From positions 1 to 52,501 of the forward strand of contig NZ_WNKY01000045.1 of the NCBI RefSeq assembly GCF_009720825.1: a DNA stretch of 52,501 nucleotides, in the 5' to 3' direction. Position 1 is the stretch's first letter; the number at the start of each line of letters is the position of its first letter. The notes beneath the pieces were generated by a model. It was not told where the DNA came from. It made no database searches and saw nothing but the letters and a program-made list of their open reading frames with translations. The DNA comes from Duganella radicis (GTDB lineage: Bacteria > Pseudomonadota > Gammaproteobacteria > Burkholderiales > Burkholderiaceae_D). The translations under genes and the position numbers were made by a program. Positions 27,389 to 36,146 of the stretch are shown here, in pieces.

Positions 27389-28063
27389 ATGGCCAAGGCT
27401 AACCTCAACCTCAACCTGCTGTTCGCGCAGTTCACCGACCAGTTCCGCGACCTCAACGGCCGCCATCCGGGCCAGTGGCCGCTGGCGCCGCGCGTGCTGT
27501 GCGCGGTCGGCGTCACGGCGGCGGTGTGCGTGGCCGGCTATTTCGGCTACTGGAGTTCGCAGTTCGAGGAGCAGGAGGCCGGCGCGCAAGTTGAAACCAA
27601 GCTGCGCGAGGAGTACAAGATCAAGACCGCGCAAGCCATCAATCTCGATGCGCTGCGCGCGCAGAAGGCCCAGGTCGACCAGTACGTGGACCGCTTGCAG
27701 AAACAGCTGCCCAGCAAAGCCGAGATGGCCGCGCTGCTGACCGACATCAACCAGGCCGGCGCCGGCCGCGGCCTGCAATTCGAGCTGTTCAAGCCGCAGC
27801 AGGTGGTGGTCAAGGATTACTACGCCGAGCTGCCGATCGACATCAAGATCACCGGCAGCTACCACGACATCGGCGCCTTCACCGGCGACATCGCCAACCT
27901 GCCGCGCATCGTCACGCTCAACAACCTGGCGCTGAGCACCGGCAAGGACGGCACGCTGCAACTGGAAGCGGTGGCCAAGACCTTCCGCTATCTCGATCCG
28001 GAAGAAGTGGCCGCGCAGCGCAAGGCCGCCGCCGACAAGAAAAAGGCGGCGAAAAAATCATGA
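27389..28063 (+). CDS. pilO: Type IV pilus assembly protein PilO
   Basis: A 224-residue inner-membrane protein and PilN partner. I start at ATG 27389, with TAGGAG about 10 bases upstream; the frame is open further but that part overlaps pilN in another frame. A membrane helix near 37-55 is followed by a coiled coil (about 60-105) and a periplasmic domain with QLPSKAEMAALLTDINQAG and PIDIKITGSYHDIGAF, both typical. The C-terminus is Lys/Ala-rich. It overlaps pilP by four bases (ATGA). Confidence 0.95.
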   Translation: MAKANLNLNLLFAQFTDQFRDLNGRHPGQWPLAPRVLCAVGVTAAVCVAGYFGYWSSQFEEQEAGAQVETKLREEYKIKTAQAINLDALRAQKAQVDQYVDRLQKQLPSKAEMAALLTDINQAGAGRGLQFELFKPQQVVVKDYYAELPIDIKITGSYHDIGAFTGDIANLPRIVTLNNLALSTGKDGTLQLEAVAKTFRYLDPEEVAAQRKAAADKKKAAKKS

Positions 28064-28599
28064 AGACGCTGATGCTCCCCACCCTGATGGCGCTGCTGCT
28101 GGCCGGCTGCGGCGACAGCGACGTGCAGGAAGTGCGCACCTGGATGAAGGAGGTGGATGCGCAAACCAAGGTCAAGGTGCCGCCGCTGGCCGAGCCGAAA
28201 ACCTTCATTCCCTTCGCCTACGCGCGCAAGGACGAGCAGGACCCGTTCAACCCCAACAAGCTGCTGGCCGAGCTGGCCAAGATGACGGCCGCCGGCGGCG
28301 CCAACGGCTTGCGGCCGGACACCGCGCGCCGCAAGGAGTTCCTGGAGACCTTCCCGCTCGACACCATCAAGATGGTCGGCACCATCGAGAAAAAAGGCGT
28401 GATCTACGCCGTGCTGCAGGTCGACCGCACCGTGCACCAGGTGGTGGTGGGCCAGCATCTGGGCCAGAACTATGGCCGCATCACCAGCATTGACGAGAAC
28501 AACGTCAACCTCAAGGAAATCGTCCAGGACGCCACCGGCGACTGGGTCGAACGCATGTCCAAGTTGGAATTGCAGGAAAGCAAGGAGACTAGCAAATGA
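28060..28599 (+). CDS. pilP: Type IV pilus assembly lipoprotein PilP
   Basis: A 179-residue inner-membrane lipoprotein with lipobox LLAGC (Cys14). A disordered linker follows, containing YARKDEQDPFNPNKL, and then a small beta domain with MVGTIEKKGVIYAVLQVDRTVHQV. PilP links the PilN/PilO pair to the secretin PilQ. It starts at ATG 28060 within the pilO stop and overlaps pilQ by four bases, so the operon is tightly coupled. Confidence 0.95.
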   Translation: MKTLMLPTLMALLLAGCGDSDVQEVRTWMKEVDAQTKVKVPPLAEPKTFIPFAYARKDEQDPFNPNKLLAELAKMTAAGGANGLRPDTARRKEFLETFPLDTIKMVGTIEKKGVIYAVLQVDRTVHQVVVGQHLGQNYGRITSIDENNVNLKEIVQDATGDWVERMSKLELQESKETSK

Positions 28600-30782
28600 C
28601 CGCTCATCACACGGCCCGGCGCGCCTTGGCCGCCGCCACCTGGGCGCTGGCCTTGCACTTCGCCTGCGGCGCCCAGGCGCAGACCGCCGAGCCGGCCGCT
28701 GGCGCCGCTGGCGCATCGGCCGCCAACGCCATCGAATCGATCAGCGCCAACCAGCAGGGCGCCAATCTCATCGTCAAGATCGCGCTGAAAAACGCGCCGG
28801 ACAAGTTGCCGATCAATTTCGCCATCACCAATCCGCCGCGCATCGCGCTGGATTTCGGCGCCACCGTCAACGCCACCGGCAAGGCCGTGCTGGAGCTGAA
28901 TCAGGGCGATCTGCGCGGCGTCAACGTGGTGCAGGCCGGCGAGCGTTCGCGCCTGGTGTTCAACCTCAAGCGCACGCTCAACTACGCCACCGCCATCGAC
29001 GGCAAATCGGTGATCCTGACCATCGACGGTTCCGGCGGCGTCGCCACGGCGGTGGACGCCGCCGGCCTGCCGGTGGCCAGGCCGGCCGCCGCGCCGGCCA
29101 GCAGGCAAGTGCTGCGCGATCTCGATTTCCGCCGCGGCGCCAACGGCGAGGGCCGGGTGGTGGTCGACCTGCCCAACAACTCGGTGGCGGTCGATGTGCG
29201 CCAGACGCCAACCGGCGTGATGGTCGACTTCCTCAAGACCGGCGTGCCGGAAAACCTGCGCCGTCGGCTCGACGTCGGCGACTTCGGCACCCCGGTGTCG
29301 CAGGTCACCACCGTGCCGCAGGGCGAGAACACGCGCATGATCATCGAGGCGCGCGGCCTGTGGGAACAGACCGTGTACCAGAGCGACACCCAGCTGGTGG
29401 TGGACGTCAAGCCGATCAAGGAAGACCCGAACAAGCTGACCCAGGGCTCGCAGGGCTATCGCGGCGAGAAGCTGTCCTTCAATTTCCAGAACGTGGAAGT
29501 GCGCGCGGCCTTGCAGGCGATCGCCGATATCTCCGGCCTCAACATCATCACCAGCGACAGCGTCAGCGGCAACCTGACCCTGCGCCTCAAGGAGGTGCCG
29601 TGGGATCAGGCGCTGGACGTGATCCTGCAGGCCAAGGGCCTGGACATGCGCAAGAACGGCTCGGTGATCTGGATCGCGCCCAAGGAAGAATTGCTGACCA
29701 AGGAAAAGCTGGAGCTGGAGCAGAAAGCCCAGATCGCCGAGCTGGAGCCGCTGAAGTCGGAAATCTTCCAGCTCAACTACCAGAAGGCCGAAGCGTTCAA
29801 GACCGTGTTCGGGCTGGAGGGCGGCGACGCCAAGAGCCGCATCCTGTCCAAGCGCGGCAGCGCCATCATCGAGCCGCGCACCAACCAGCTGTTCGTCACC
29901 GACATCGCCTCCAAGCTGGAAGACGTGCGCCGCCTGATCGCCAAGACCGACGTCGCCACCAAGCAGGTGCTGATCGAGGCCCGCATCGTCGAGGCCAGCG
30001 ACACCTTCACCCGCAACCTCGGCGCCAAGCTGGGCTTCACCGACCTGCGCACCATCCGCGGCGGCGACGCCGGCTACCAGATCGGCAACGGCAACACCCG
30101 CATCGGCATCGCCGGCAACATGACCGGCATCGGCGAGGTGACCGGCCAGGTCAAGCTGACCGACTCCACCTACAACAACACCCAGTTCGTCAACCTGCCG
30201 GCCGCCAACATCAACGGCACCCAGGCCGGCAACTTGGCGATCAGCCTGTTCTCCTCGGCCGCCAACCGCTTCCTCAACCTGGAACTGTCGGCGCTGGAGG
30301 AGGACGGCACCGGCAAAATCATCTCCAGCCCGCGCGTGATCACCGCCGACAAGGCGGTGGCGCTGATCGAGCAGGGCATCGAACTGCCGTACCAGGTGGC
30401 CACCAGCAGCGGCGCCACCTCGATCCAGTTCCGCAAGGCCAACCTGCGGCTGGAAGTGACGCCGCAGATCACGCCGGACGGCAACGTCGTCATCGACGTC
30501 GACGTCAACAAGGACAGCGTGGGCCAGGAAACCCGCTCCGGCTTTGCCATCGACACCAAGCACGTCAAGACCCAGGTCATGGTCGACAACGGCGGCACCG
30601 TGGTGTTGGGCGGCATCTACCAGCAGACCGAGCGCAGCACCACCGACAAGGTGCCGCTGCTGGGCGATGTGCCGGTGCTGGGCTATCTGTTCCGCAGCAA
30701 TACCCGCACCAATGACAAGACGGAACTGCTGGTCTTCATTACGCCGAAGATTGTGGCCGACCGCCTGTCCTCGGCGCGCTGA
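28596..30782 (+). CDS. pilQ: Type IV pilus secretin PilQ
   Basis: A 728-residue outer-membrane channel for the pilus. A signal peptide (ends AQAQ near 29) is followed by two AMIN domains that bind peptidoglycan (about 45-130 and 165-275), a secretin STN/N0 domain (about 295-350, with VEVRAALQAIADISGLN), an N1 domain with NYQKAEAF, and the secretin barrel with VLIEARIVEASDTFTRNLG, EEDGTGKIISSPRV and VPLLGDVPVLGYLFR. Full length for the family. It is the last core pil gene; the Ig-repeat lipoprotein follows within 30 bases. Confidence 0.96.
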   Translation: MTAHHTARRALAAATWALALHFACGAQAQTAEPAAGAAGASAANAIESISANQQGANLIVKIALKNAPDKLPINFAITNPPRIALDFGATVNATGKAVLELNQGDLRGVNVVQAGERSRLVFNLKRTLNYATAIDGKSVILTIDGSGGVATAVDAAGLPVARPAAAPASRQVLRDLDFRRGANGEGRVVVDLPNNSVAVDVRQTPTGVMVDFLKTGVPENLRRRLDVGDFGTPVSQVTTVPQGENTRMIIEARGLWEQTVYQSDTQLVVDVKPIKEDPNKLTQGSQGYRGEKLSFNFQNVEVRAALQAIADISGLNIITSDSVSGNLTLRLKEVPWDQALDVILQAKGLDMRKNGSVIWIAPKEELLTKEKLELEQKAQIAELEPLKSEIFQLNYQKAEAFKTVFGLEGGDAKSRILSKRGSAIIEPRTNQLFVTDIASKLEDVRRLIAKTDVATKQVLIEARIVEASDTFTRNLGAKLGFTDLRTIRGGDAGYQIGNGNTRIGIAGNMTGIGEVTGQVKLTDSTYNNTQFVNLPAANINGTQAGNLAISLFSSAANRFLNLELSALEEDGTGKIISSPRVITADKAVALIEQGIELPYQVATSSGATSIQFRKANLRLEVTPQITPDGNVVIDVDVNKDSVGQETRSGFAIDTKHVKTQVMVDNGGTVVLGGIYQQTERSTTDKVPLLGDVPVLGYLFRSNTRTNDKTELLVFITPKIVADRLSSAR

Positions 30783-30811
30783 TTTTGATTCACTTGAATG
30801 GGATGCGTTTC

Positions 30812-32989
30812 ATGAAAAAATTCACTGCATGGCTGACTGCGCTGACCTGTGCCGGCTTGCTATCCGCGTGCGGCGGCGGCGGCGGTTCGCCCGGCACCAA
30901 CGGTTCCGGCGTCACGCCATCCAAGGCGGCCAGCGTGACGCTGACCGCGTCCGCCCCCACCATCGCCTCGTCCGGCCTGGATGGCACCGAGGTGACGCTG
31001 ACCGCCATCGTCAAGGACGCCGGCGGCAACGCGCTGGCCGGCGAGACCGTGTCGTTCACCGCCAGCTCGGGCACCGTCAGCAGCGTCAACCGCGTGACCG
31101 ACACTGCCGGCCAGGTGGTGGAAAAGCTCAGCGTCAAGGGCGACAGCACCCCGCGCACCATCACCATCACCGCCAAGGCCGGCAACGCCACCTCGGCGCC
31201 GATCCAGATCCAGGTGGTGACCGCCGTGCCGACGCTGTCGCTGACCACCGACTCCGGCACGCTGGCCTCGGCCGGCACGGCCGGCAATGAAGTCACCCTC
31301 ACCGCGCTGGTGCGCGACGCCAACAACACCGTGATGCCGGGCGTGGTGGTGGACCTGAAGACCGATTCCGGCAGCCTGACCCTGACCAACCGCACCACCA
31401 ACGCCCAGGGCATCGTCACCGAGAAACTGGGCACCGGTGGCGATCCGACCTCGCGCGCCATCAAGGTCACCGCCACCGTGCCGGGCGCGGCGCCGGTGAC
31501 CACCATCGTCAATGTCAGCGGCAACAAGCTGACCATCAACGCGGCGCCGACCATCAACGCCGGCGCCAGCGCCGACGTCACCGTCAAGCTGGTCGATTCG
31601 GCCGGCAATGCGCTGGTCGGCAAGCCGGTGACGTTCGGCTCCAACGCCAATTCGCTGACCGTCAAGGGCGGCGGCGCGGCCGTCACCAACGCCGGCGGCC
31701 AGCTGGTGCTGACCTATGCCGCCAGCGGCGGCACGGCCGATGTCATCACCGTGAAATCCATGGGCGAGATCGCCTCTGTCGGCATCGCCATCAACTCGTC
31801 CACCTTCGCCATCCGCGTGCTGGACGGCGGCGGCAATGTGGAAACCACGGCGCCTATCGGCGGCTGCCAGCAGGTGGCGGTCACCAACGCGCCGGGCACC
31901 AGCGTCACCATCAGCAGCTCGCGCGGCACGGTCTACAGCAATGCGTCCTGCACCACCGCGCTGGCCAGCGCGCTGACGCTGTCGGGCGGCGCCGCCACCG
32001 CTTACGTCAATGCCACCAGCCCCGGCGTGGCCACCCTGACCGCCAATGCCGGCGGCCAGACCACCCAGACCGATCTGGAATTCGTGGCGCCGGTGACCAA
32101 CCTGACCACCATCACCGTGCAGGCCGACCCGGCGGTGGTGGGCGTCAACACGCCCGGCAGCAGCAGCCAGCAGGCCACGCTGCGCGCCATCGTGCGCGAC
32201 GGCACGGCGCAGAACAACCTGGTCAAGAACGCCACCGTGGCCTTCTCCATCATCAGCGACCCGAGCGGCGGCACCCTGACCCAGCCGGCGGTGGTGACCA
32301 CCGGCTCGGATGGCGTGGCCACCACCAGCTTCATCGCCGGTACCGCCGCCACCGCCACCGATGGCGTGCAGATCCAGGCCAAGCTGATCGGCGGCTCCGG
32401 CCCGACCGCCATCGCCAAGCTGACGGTGGGCGCCAAATCGCTGTTCATCAGCGCCGGCACCGGCAACACGGTCGGCACGCCCAGCAGCGCCACCTACCAG
32501 ATGGATTACGCGGTGATCGTCACCGACGCCGCCGGCAACGCCGTATCGGGCATCAAGCTGACCGCGTCGGTGCTGCCGGTGCAGTACTTCAAGGGCTATC
32601 AGGCCTACACCCTGCCGACCGGCCCGTGGGAACCGATCGTGCGCGTCGCCTGCAACAACGAGGACGTCAACAACAACGGCATCCTCGATCCGGGCGAGGA
32701 CTTCAATGGCAATGGCGTGCTTGATCCGGGCATTCCGGTCACCGTGACGCCGAGCGTGACGACCGACGCCAGCGGCCGCGCCATGGTCTCGCTGGTCTAT
32801 CCGCGCGACCGGGTTTACTGGCTCGATGTGAACCTGACGATCCGCGGCCAGGCCAGCGGCACCGAGGCCAGCTACACCTCTCTGGTACACTTGATGGGAT
32901 TAGGCACCGATTACGGTACCCAGAATGTCAGCCCACCGGGCCGGAACAGTCCTTACGGGGTATCTACGCAGTGCGGTAACACACTATAA
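30812..32989 (+). CDS. Lipoprotein with bacterial Ig-like (Big_1, invasin-type) repeats
   Basis: A 725-residue predicted surface lipoprotein. I start at ATG 30812, giving a signal with lipobox LLSAC (Cys20) followed by a Gly run; an ATG nine bases earlier is possible. Repeats of about 95-100 residues with the Big_1 signature V(T)LTA(I/L)V(K/R)DA.GN.(L/M).G..V begin near residues 40, 145, 245, 425 and 570. A Asp/Asn-rich segment (about 615-640; DVNNNGILDPG and DFNGNGVLDPG) looks like paired calcium-binding loops. Such repeats form rods in invasin/intimin and fimbrial adhesins. It sits between pilQ and aroK in the same direction with no terminator on either side, so cotranscription with the pilus genes is likely. 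An adhesin or pilus-associated role is inference. Confidence 0.8.
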   Translation: MKKFTAWLTALTCAGLLSACGGGGGSPGTNGSGVTPSKAASVTLTASAPTIASSGLDGTEVTLTAIVKDAGGNALAGETVSFTASSGTVSSVNRVTDTAGQVVEKLSVKGDSTPRTITITAKAGNATSAPIQIQVVTAVPTLSLTTDSGTLASAGTAGNEVTLTALVRDANNTVMPGVVVDLKTDSGSLTLTNRTTNAQGIVTEKLGTGGDPTSRAIKVTATVPGAAPVTTIVNVSGNKLTINAAPTINAGASADVTVKLVDSAGNALVGKPVTFGSNANSLTVKGGGAAVTNAGGQLVLTYAASGGTADVITVKSMGEIASVGIAINSSTFAIRVLDGGGNVETTAPIGGCQQVAVTNAPGTSVTISSSRGTVYSNASCTTALASALTLSGGAATAYVNATSPGVATLTANAGGQTTQTDLEFVAPVTNLTTITVQADPAVVGVNTPGSSSQQATLRAIVRDGTAQNNLVKNATVAFSIISDPSGGTLTQPAVVTTGSDGVATTSFIAGTAATATDGVQIQAKLIGGSGPTAIAKLTVGAKSLFISAGTGNTVGTPSSATYQMDYAVIVTDAAGNAVSGIKLTASVLPVQYFKGYQAYTLPTGPWEPIVRVACNNEDVNNNGILDPGEDFNGNGVLDPGIPVTVTPSVTTDASGRAMVSLVYPRDRVYWLDVNLTIRGQASGTEASYTSLVHLMGLGTDYGTQNVSPPGRNSPYGVSTQCGNTL

Positions 32990-33003
32990 AACTTGGATGT
33001 TGA

Positions 33004-34647
33004 ATGCAGAATGTGTTTCTAGTCGGCCTGATGGGGGCGGGAAAAACCACCATCGGCCGCATCCTGGCGCGCAAGCTGGGGCTGAAGTTTGTTGATTCCG
33101 ACCACGAGATCGAGGCGCGCACCGGCGCCTCGATTCCGTGGATCTTTGAAATCGAGGGCGAAGCGAGCTTCCGCCGCCGCGAGGCGGACGTCATCCGCGA
33201 GCTGACCGGGCAGAGCGGGCTGGTGCTGGCCACCGGCGGCGGCGCCATCCTCAATCCCGACAACCGCGCCTTTCTCAAGGCGCGCGGCACCGTCATTTAC
33301 CTGCGCGCCTCGGTCAACAGCATTCTGCAACGCACAGCGCACGACAAGAACCGGCCGCTGCTGCAAACCGCCGATCCGCGCAAGAAACTCGAAGAATTGA
33401 TGGCGGTGCGTGATCCCTTGTACATGGAAATTGCCGATTTGATCATCGATACCGGCCGTCCTAACGTACAATCGATGGTTCAGACCATCCTGACCCAATT
33501 GGACACCCTGGCTTGCGAAGCCGCGCCCAACTGCGTCACTCACGCCGAACCATCGATGAACGAACAATCCAACATCCTGTTAAACGTAGAACTGGGCGAG
33601 CGCAGCTACCCGATTTCCATCGGCCCGGACTTGCTGAACGATGGCGCGCTGCTGACGCGCCATGTGCATGGCGGCAAGGTCGCCATCGTCAGCAACGAGA
33701 CGGTGGCGCCGCTGTACCTGGAGCGCATCGAGACCGGCTTGCGCAATGCCGGCAAGCAAGTCACCACCGTGATCCTGCCGGACGGCGAGGAGCACAAGAA
33801 CTGGTCCAGCCTGATGGCCATCTTCGACCAGCTGCTGGAAACCAAGGCCGACCGCAAGACCACGCTGATCGCCCTGGGCGGCGGCGTGATCGGCGACCTG
33901 ACCGGCTTTGCCGCCGCCAGCTACATGCGCGGCGTCGACTTCATCCAGGTGCCGACCACCTTGCTGTCGCAGGTCGATTCGTCGGTGGGCGGCAAGACCG
34001 GCATCAACCACCCGCTGGGCAAGAACATGATCGGCGCCTTCTACCAGCCGCGCGCGGTGATCGCCGATACCGCCACGCTGGAAACCCTGCCGCCGCGCGA
34101 GCTGTCGGCCGGCCTGGCGGAAGTGATCAAGTACGGCGCCGTGATCGACCTGCCGTTCTTCGAGTGGATCGAGGCGAATATTGAAAAGCTGATGGCGCGC
34201 GACAAGGGCGCGCTGGCCTACGCCATTGCTCGTTCCTGCGAAATCAAGGCCGACGTGGTGCGCCAGGACGAGCGCGAGGGCGGCCTGCGCGCCATCCTCA
34301 ACTTCGGCCATACCTTCGGCCACGCCATCGAGGCCGGCATGGGCTATGGCGCCTGGCTGCACGGCGAGGCCGTGGGCTGCGGCATGGTGATGGCGGCCGA
34401 TCTGTCGCAGCGCATGGGCCTGATCGACGCGGCCACGGTGGCGCGCGTGCGCCAGCTGGTGGCCGCCGCCGGCCTGCCGGTCAAGGCGCCGGACCTGGGC
34501 GTGGCCAAGTGGCTGGAGGCAATGGAGGTCGACAAGAAGAACGAGGGCGGCGCCATCAAGTTCATCCTGATGAATCCGCTGGGTTCGCCGAAGATCACCA
34601 ACGCGCCGCAGGAGCTGCTGCTGGCGACGCTGGCGGCCTGCGTGTAA
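33004..34647 (+). CDS. aroKB: Bifunctional shikimate kinase / 3-dehydroquinate synthase (AroK-AroB fusion)
   Basis: One continuous 547-codon frame holds two enzymes of the shikimate pathway. Residues about 1-165 are shikimate kinase: Walker A GLMGAGKTT, DSDHEIE, ATGGGAI, and the lid R in KNRPLLQ. Residues about 190-547 are 3-dehydroquinate synthase: GGGVIGDLTGF, PTTLLSQVDSSVGGKTGIN, NFGHTFGHAIE and HGEAVGCGM with zinc ligands. The linker (about 166-190) contains Met185 (ATG 33556), where a separate aroB would start, but there is no clear ribosome binding site before it and no stop between the domains. In most relatives the two are separate adjacent genes. A lost stop codon, a true fusion or a sequencing error are the options. 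Confidence 0.9.
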   Translation: MQNVFLVGLMGAGKTTIGRILARKLGLKFVDSDHEIEARTGASIPWIFEIEGEASFRRREADVIRELTGQSGLVLATGGGAILNPDNRAFLKARGTVIYLRASVNSILQRTAHDKNRPLLQTADPRKKLEELMAVRDPLYMEIADLIIDTGRPNVQSMVQTILTQLDTLACEAAPNCVTHAEPSMNEQSNILLNVELGERSYPISIGPDLLNDGALLTRHVHGGKVAIVSNETVAPLYLERIETGLRNAGKQVTTVILPDGEEHKNWSSLMAIFDQLLETKADRKTTLIALGGGVIGDLTGFAAASYMRGVDFIQVPTTLLSQVDSSVGGKTGINHPLGKNMIGAFYQPRAVIADTATLETLPPRELSAGLAEVIKYGAVIDLPFFEWIEANIEKLMARDKGALAYAIARSCEIKADVVRQDEREGGLRAILNFGHTFGHAIEAGMGYGAWLHGEAVGCGMVMAADLSQRMGLIDAATVARVRQLVAAAGLPVKAPDLGVAKWLEAMEVDKKNEGGAIKFILMNPLGSPKITNAPQELLLATLAACV

Positions 34648-34660
34648 GCGGGAGGCCGCG

Positions 34661-35797
34661 ATGTCGCCGGAAGAATATCTCGCGCCCTACGCGGCCCATT
34701 CGGAAGGCGGCGCCGGCCGCCGCCACCCCGAGACGGCGCACGCCTCGCGCAGCCAGTTCCAGCGCGACCGCGACCGCATCATTCACTCCTCGGCCTTCCG
34801 CCGGCTGGAGTACAAGACCCAGGTCTTCCTCAACCACGAGGGCGATCTGTTCCGCACCCGGCTGACGCACAGCCTGGAGGTGGCGCAGATCGGCCGCTCG
34901 CTGGCGCGCAACCTGCGCCTGAACGAGGATCTGGTGGAGGCCATCTCGCTGGCGCACGATCTGGGCCACACGCCGTTCGGCCACGTCGGGCAGGACGTGC
35001 TCAACGAGTGCATGAAGGATTACGGCGGTTTCGAGCACAACCTGCAAAGCCTGCGCGTGGTCGACGAGCTGGAAGAACACTACGGCGCCTGGAACGGCCT
35101 CAACCTGATGTTCGAAACGCGCGAGGGCATCCTCAAGCACTGCTCGCTGAACAACGCCAAGCTGTTGGGGCCGGTGGCGCAGCGCTTCATCGACCGCACC
35201 CAGCCGTCGCTGGAAGCGCAGCTGACCAATCTGGCCGATGAGATCGCCTACAACAGCCACGATATCGATGACGGCTTGCGTTCCGGCCTGATCACCATCG
35301 GGCAGCTGGAGCAGGTGGATTTCTTTGCCCGTCTGTGGCGCGATGTGCAGCAGGCTTTCCCCGGCTTGTCCGGCCGCCGCGCGATTTACGAAACCTTGCG
35401 CCGCCTGATCACGGCGCTGGCGGACGATCTGATCGTCACGTCAAGCGAACGCATCGCCGAGGCCGCGCCCAGGAACATCGACGACGTGCGCCATGCGCCG
35501 CCGCTGATCCGCTTCTCCGACGGCATGCGCAAGGACGCGACCGAGCTCAAGCGCTTCCTGCATGCGAATCTGTATCGCCACTACAAGGTCAACCGCATGC
35601 GGGTGAAGGCCAGCCGCATCGTGCGCGAGCTGTTTGACGCCTTCATGTCGGAGCCGGTGCTGCTGCCGCCGGATTACCAGGACAAGTCGGGCGATGTGAA
35701 CAAGCAGGCGCGCAAGATTGCCGACTACATCGCCGGCATGACCGACCGCTACGCCATCCGCGAACACCGCCGCCTGTTCTCGCTCGACGAACTCTGA
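34661..35797 (+). CDS. dgt: dGTPase-like HD-domain triphosphohydrolase
   Basis: A 378-residue HD-domain enzyme that hydrolyses dNTPs to nucleosides and triphosphate. The metal-binding set is visible: RLTHSLEVAQIGR, AHDLGHTPFGH (the HD pair) and NLADEIAYNSHDIDDG. The N-terminal RSQFQRDRDRIIHSSAFRRLEYKTQVF is also diagnostic. The length fits the short, type 2 dGTPase-like group rather than the 505-residue E. coli enzyme. ATG 34661 follows GGGAGG, 13 bases after aroKB, so it likely ends the pil-aro transcription unit. Confidence 0.94.
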   Translation: MSPEEYLAPYAAHSEGGAGRRHPETAHASRSQFQRDRDRIIHSSAFRRLEYKTQVFLNHEGDLFRTRLTHSLEVAQIGRSLARNLRLNEDLVEAISLAHDLGHTPFGHVGQDVLNECMKDYGGFEHNLQSLRVVDELEEHYGAWNGLNLMFETREGILKHCSLNNAKLLGPVAQRFIDRTQPSLEAQLTNLADEIAYNSHDIDDGLRSGLITIGQLEQVDFFARLWRDVQQAFPGLSGRRAIYETLRRLITALADDLIVTSSERIAEAAPRNIDDVRHAPPLIRFSDGMRKDATELKRFLHANLYRHYKVNRMRVKASRIVRELFDAFMSEPVLLPPDYQDKSGDVNKQARKIADYIAGMTDRYAIREHRRLFSLDEL

Positions 35798-35842
35798 TCC
35801 GCCTCAAGCACGACAAACATCCCGCTTGACCCGCTCCCTTGC

Positions 35843-35875
35843 GCGGCCGATGATGTAGTACACATCGGAGGCCGC
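35843..35875 (+). promoter_or_regulatory. Hairpin covering the ribosome binding site of the small membrane protein gene
   Basis: GCGGCC (35843-35848) pairs with GGCCGC (35870-35875), and inside it GATGT pairs with ACATC around the loop AGTAC; a three-base internal loop separates the two stems. The right arm contains the ribosome binding site GGAGG (35867-35871), six bases before ATG 35877. Folding would hide the site in the mRNA. Regulation is inference. Confidence 0.5.
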
Positions 35876-35876
35876 C

Positions 35877-36143
35877 ATGGATAACGAGGTTATGGATTTC
35901 ATCAGGCAGTTCAGAGAGGAAGCGCGGAACACCTGCGCCACCAAGGTCGAATTGCTGGAGTTTCGCGAAGAAGTGGCCGTGCAATTTGGCAAGGTACATG
36001 TGGAGATCGCCAACGTTCGTACGGAGGTGGCGCGCGTGGAAGGCAAGCTGTCGGAGCTGGAAGCTCGCCTCATCAAATGGTTTGTTGGAACGGCCATCAC
36101 TATTGCAGGCGTGGTTTTTGCGATGGCGCGTTATCTTCATTAA
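35877..36143 (+). CDS. Small coiled-coil protein with C-terminal membrane anchor
   Basis: An 88-residue protein I cannot name. Residues about 20-66 are a heptad-patterned coiled coil (VELLEFREEVAVQFGKVHVE, VARVEGKLSELEARL), and residues 69-86 form one membrane helix at the C-terminus, so it is probably tail-anchored with the coil in the cytoplasm. The layout resembles DUF1640-like or XhlA-like small proteins, which oligomerise at membranes. A good ribosome binding site, GGAGG, supports the start. It ends three bases before the convergent mutY stop. Nothing phage-related is nearby. Confidence 0.7.
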   Translation: MDNEVMDFIRQFREEARNTCATKVELLEFREEVAVQFGKVHVEIANVRTEVARVEGKLSELEARLIKWFVGTAITIAGVVFAMARYLH

Positions 36144-36146
36144 CCT

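Noticed and set aside
31000..32500. Internal DNA repeats in the Ig-repeat gene as a possible tandem-repeat array
   Set aside because: The repeats are protein-level Ig domains that have diverged; I see no near-identical DNA units.
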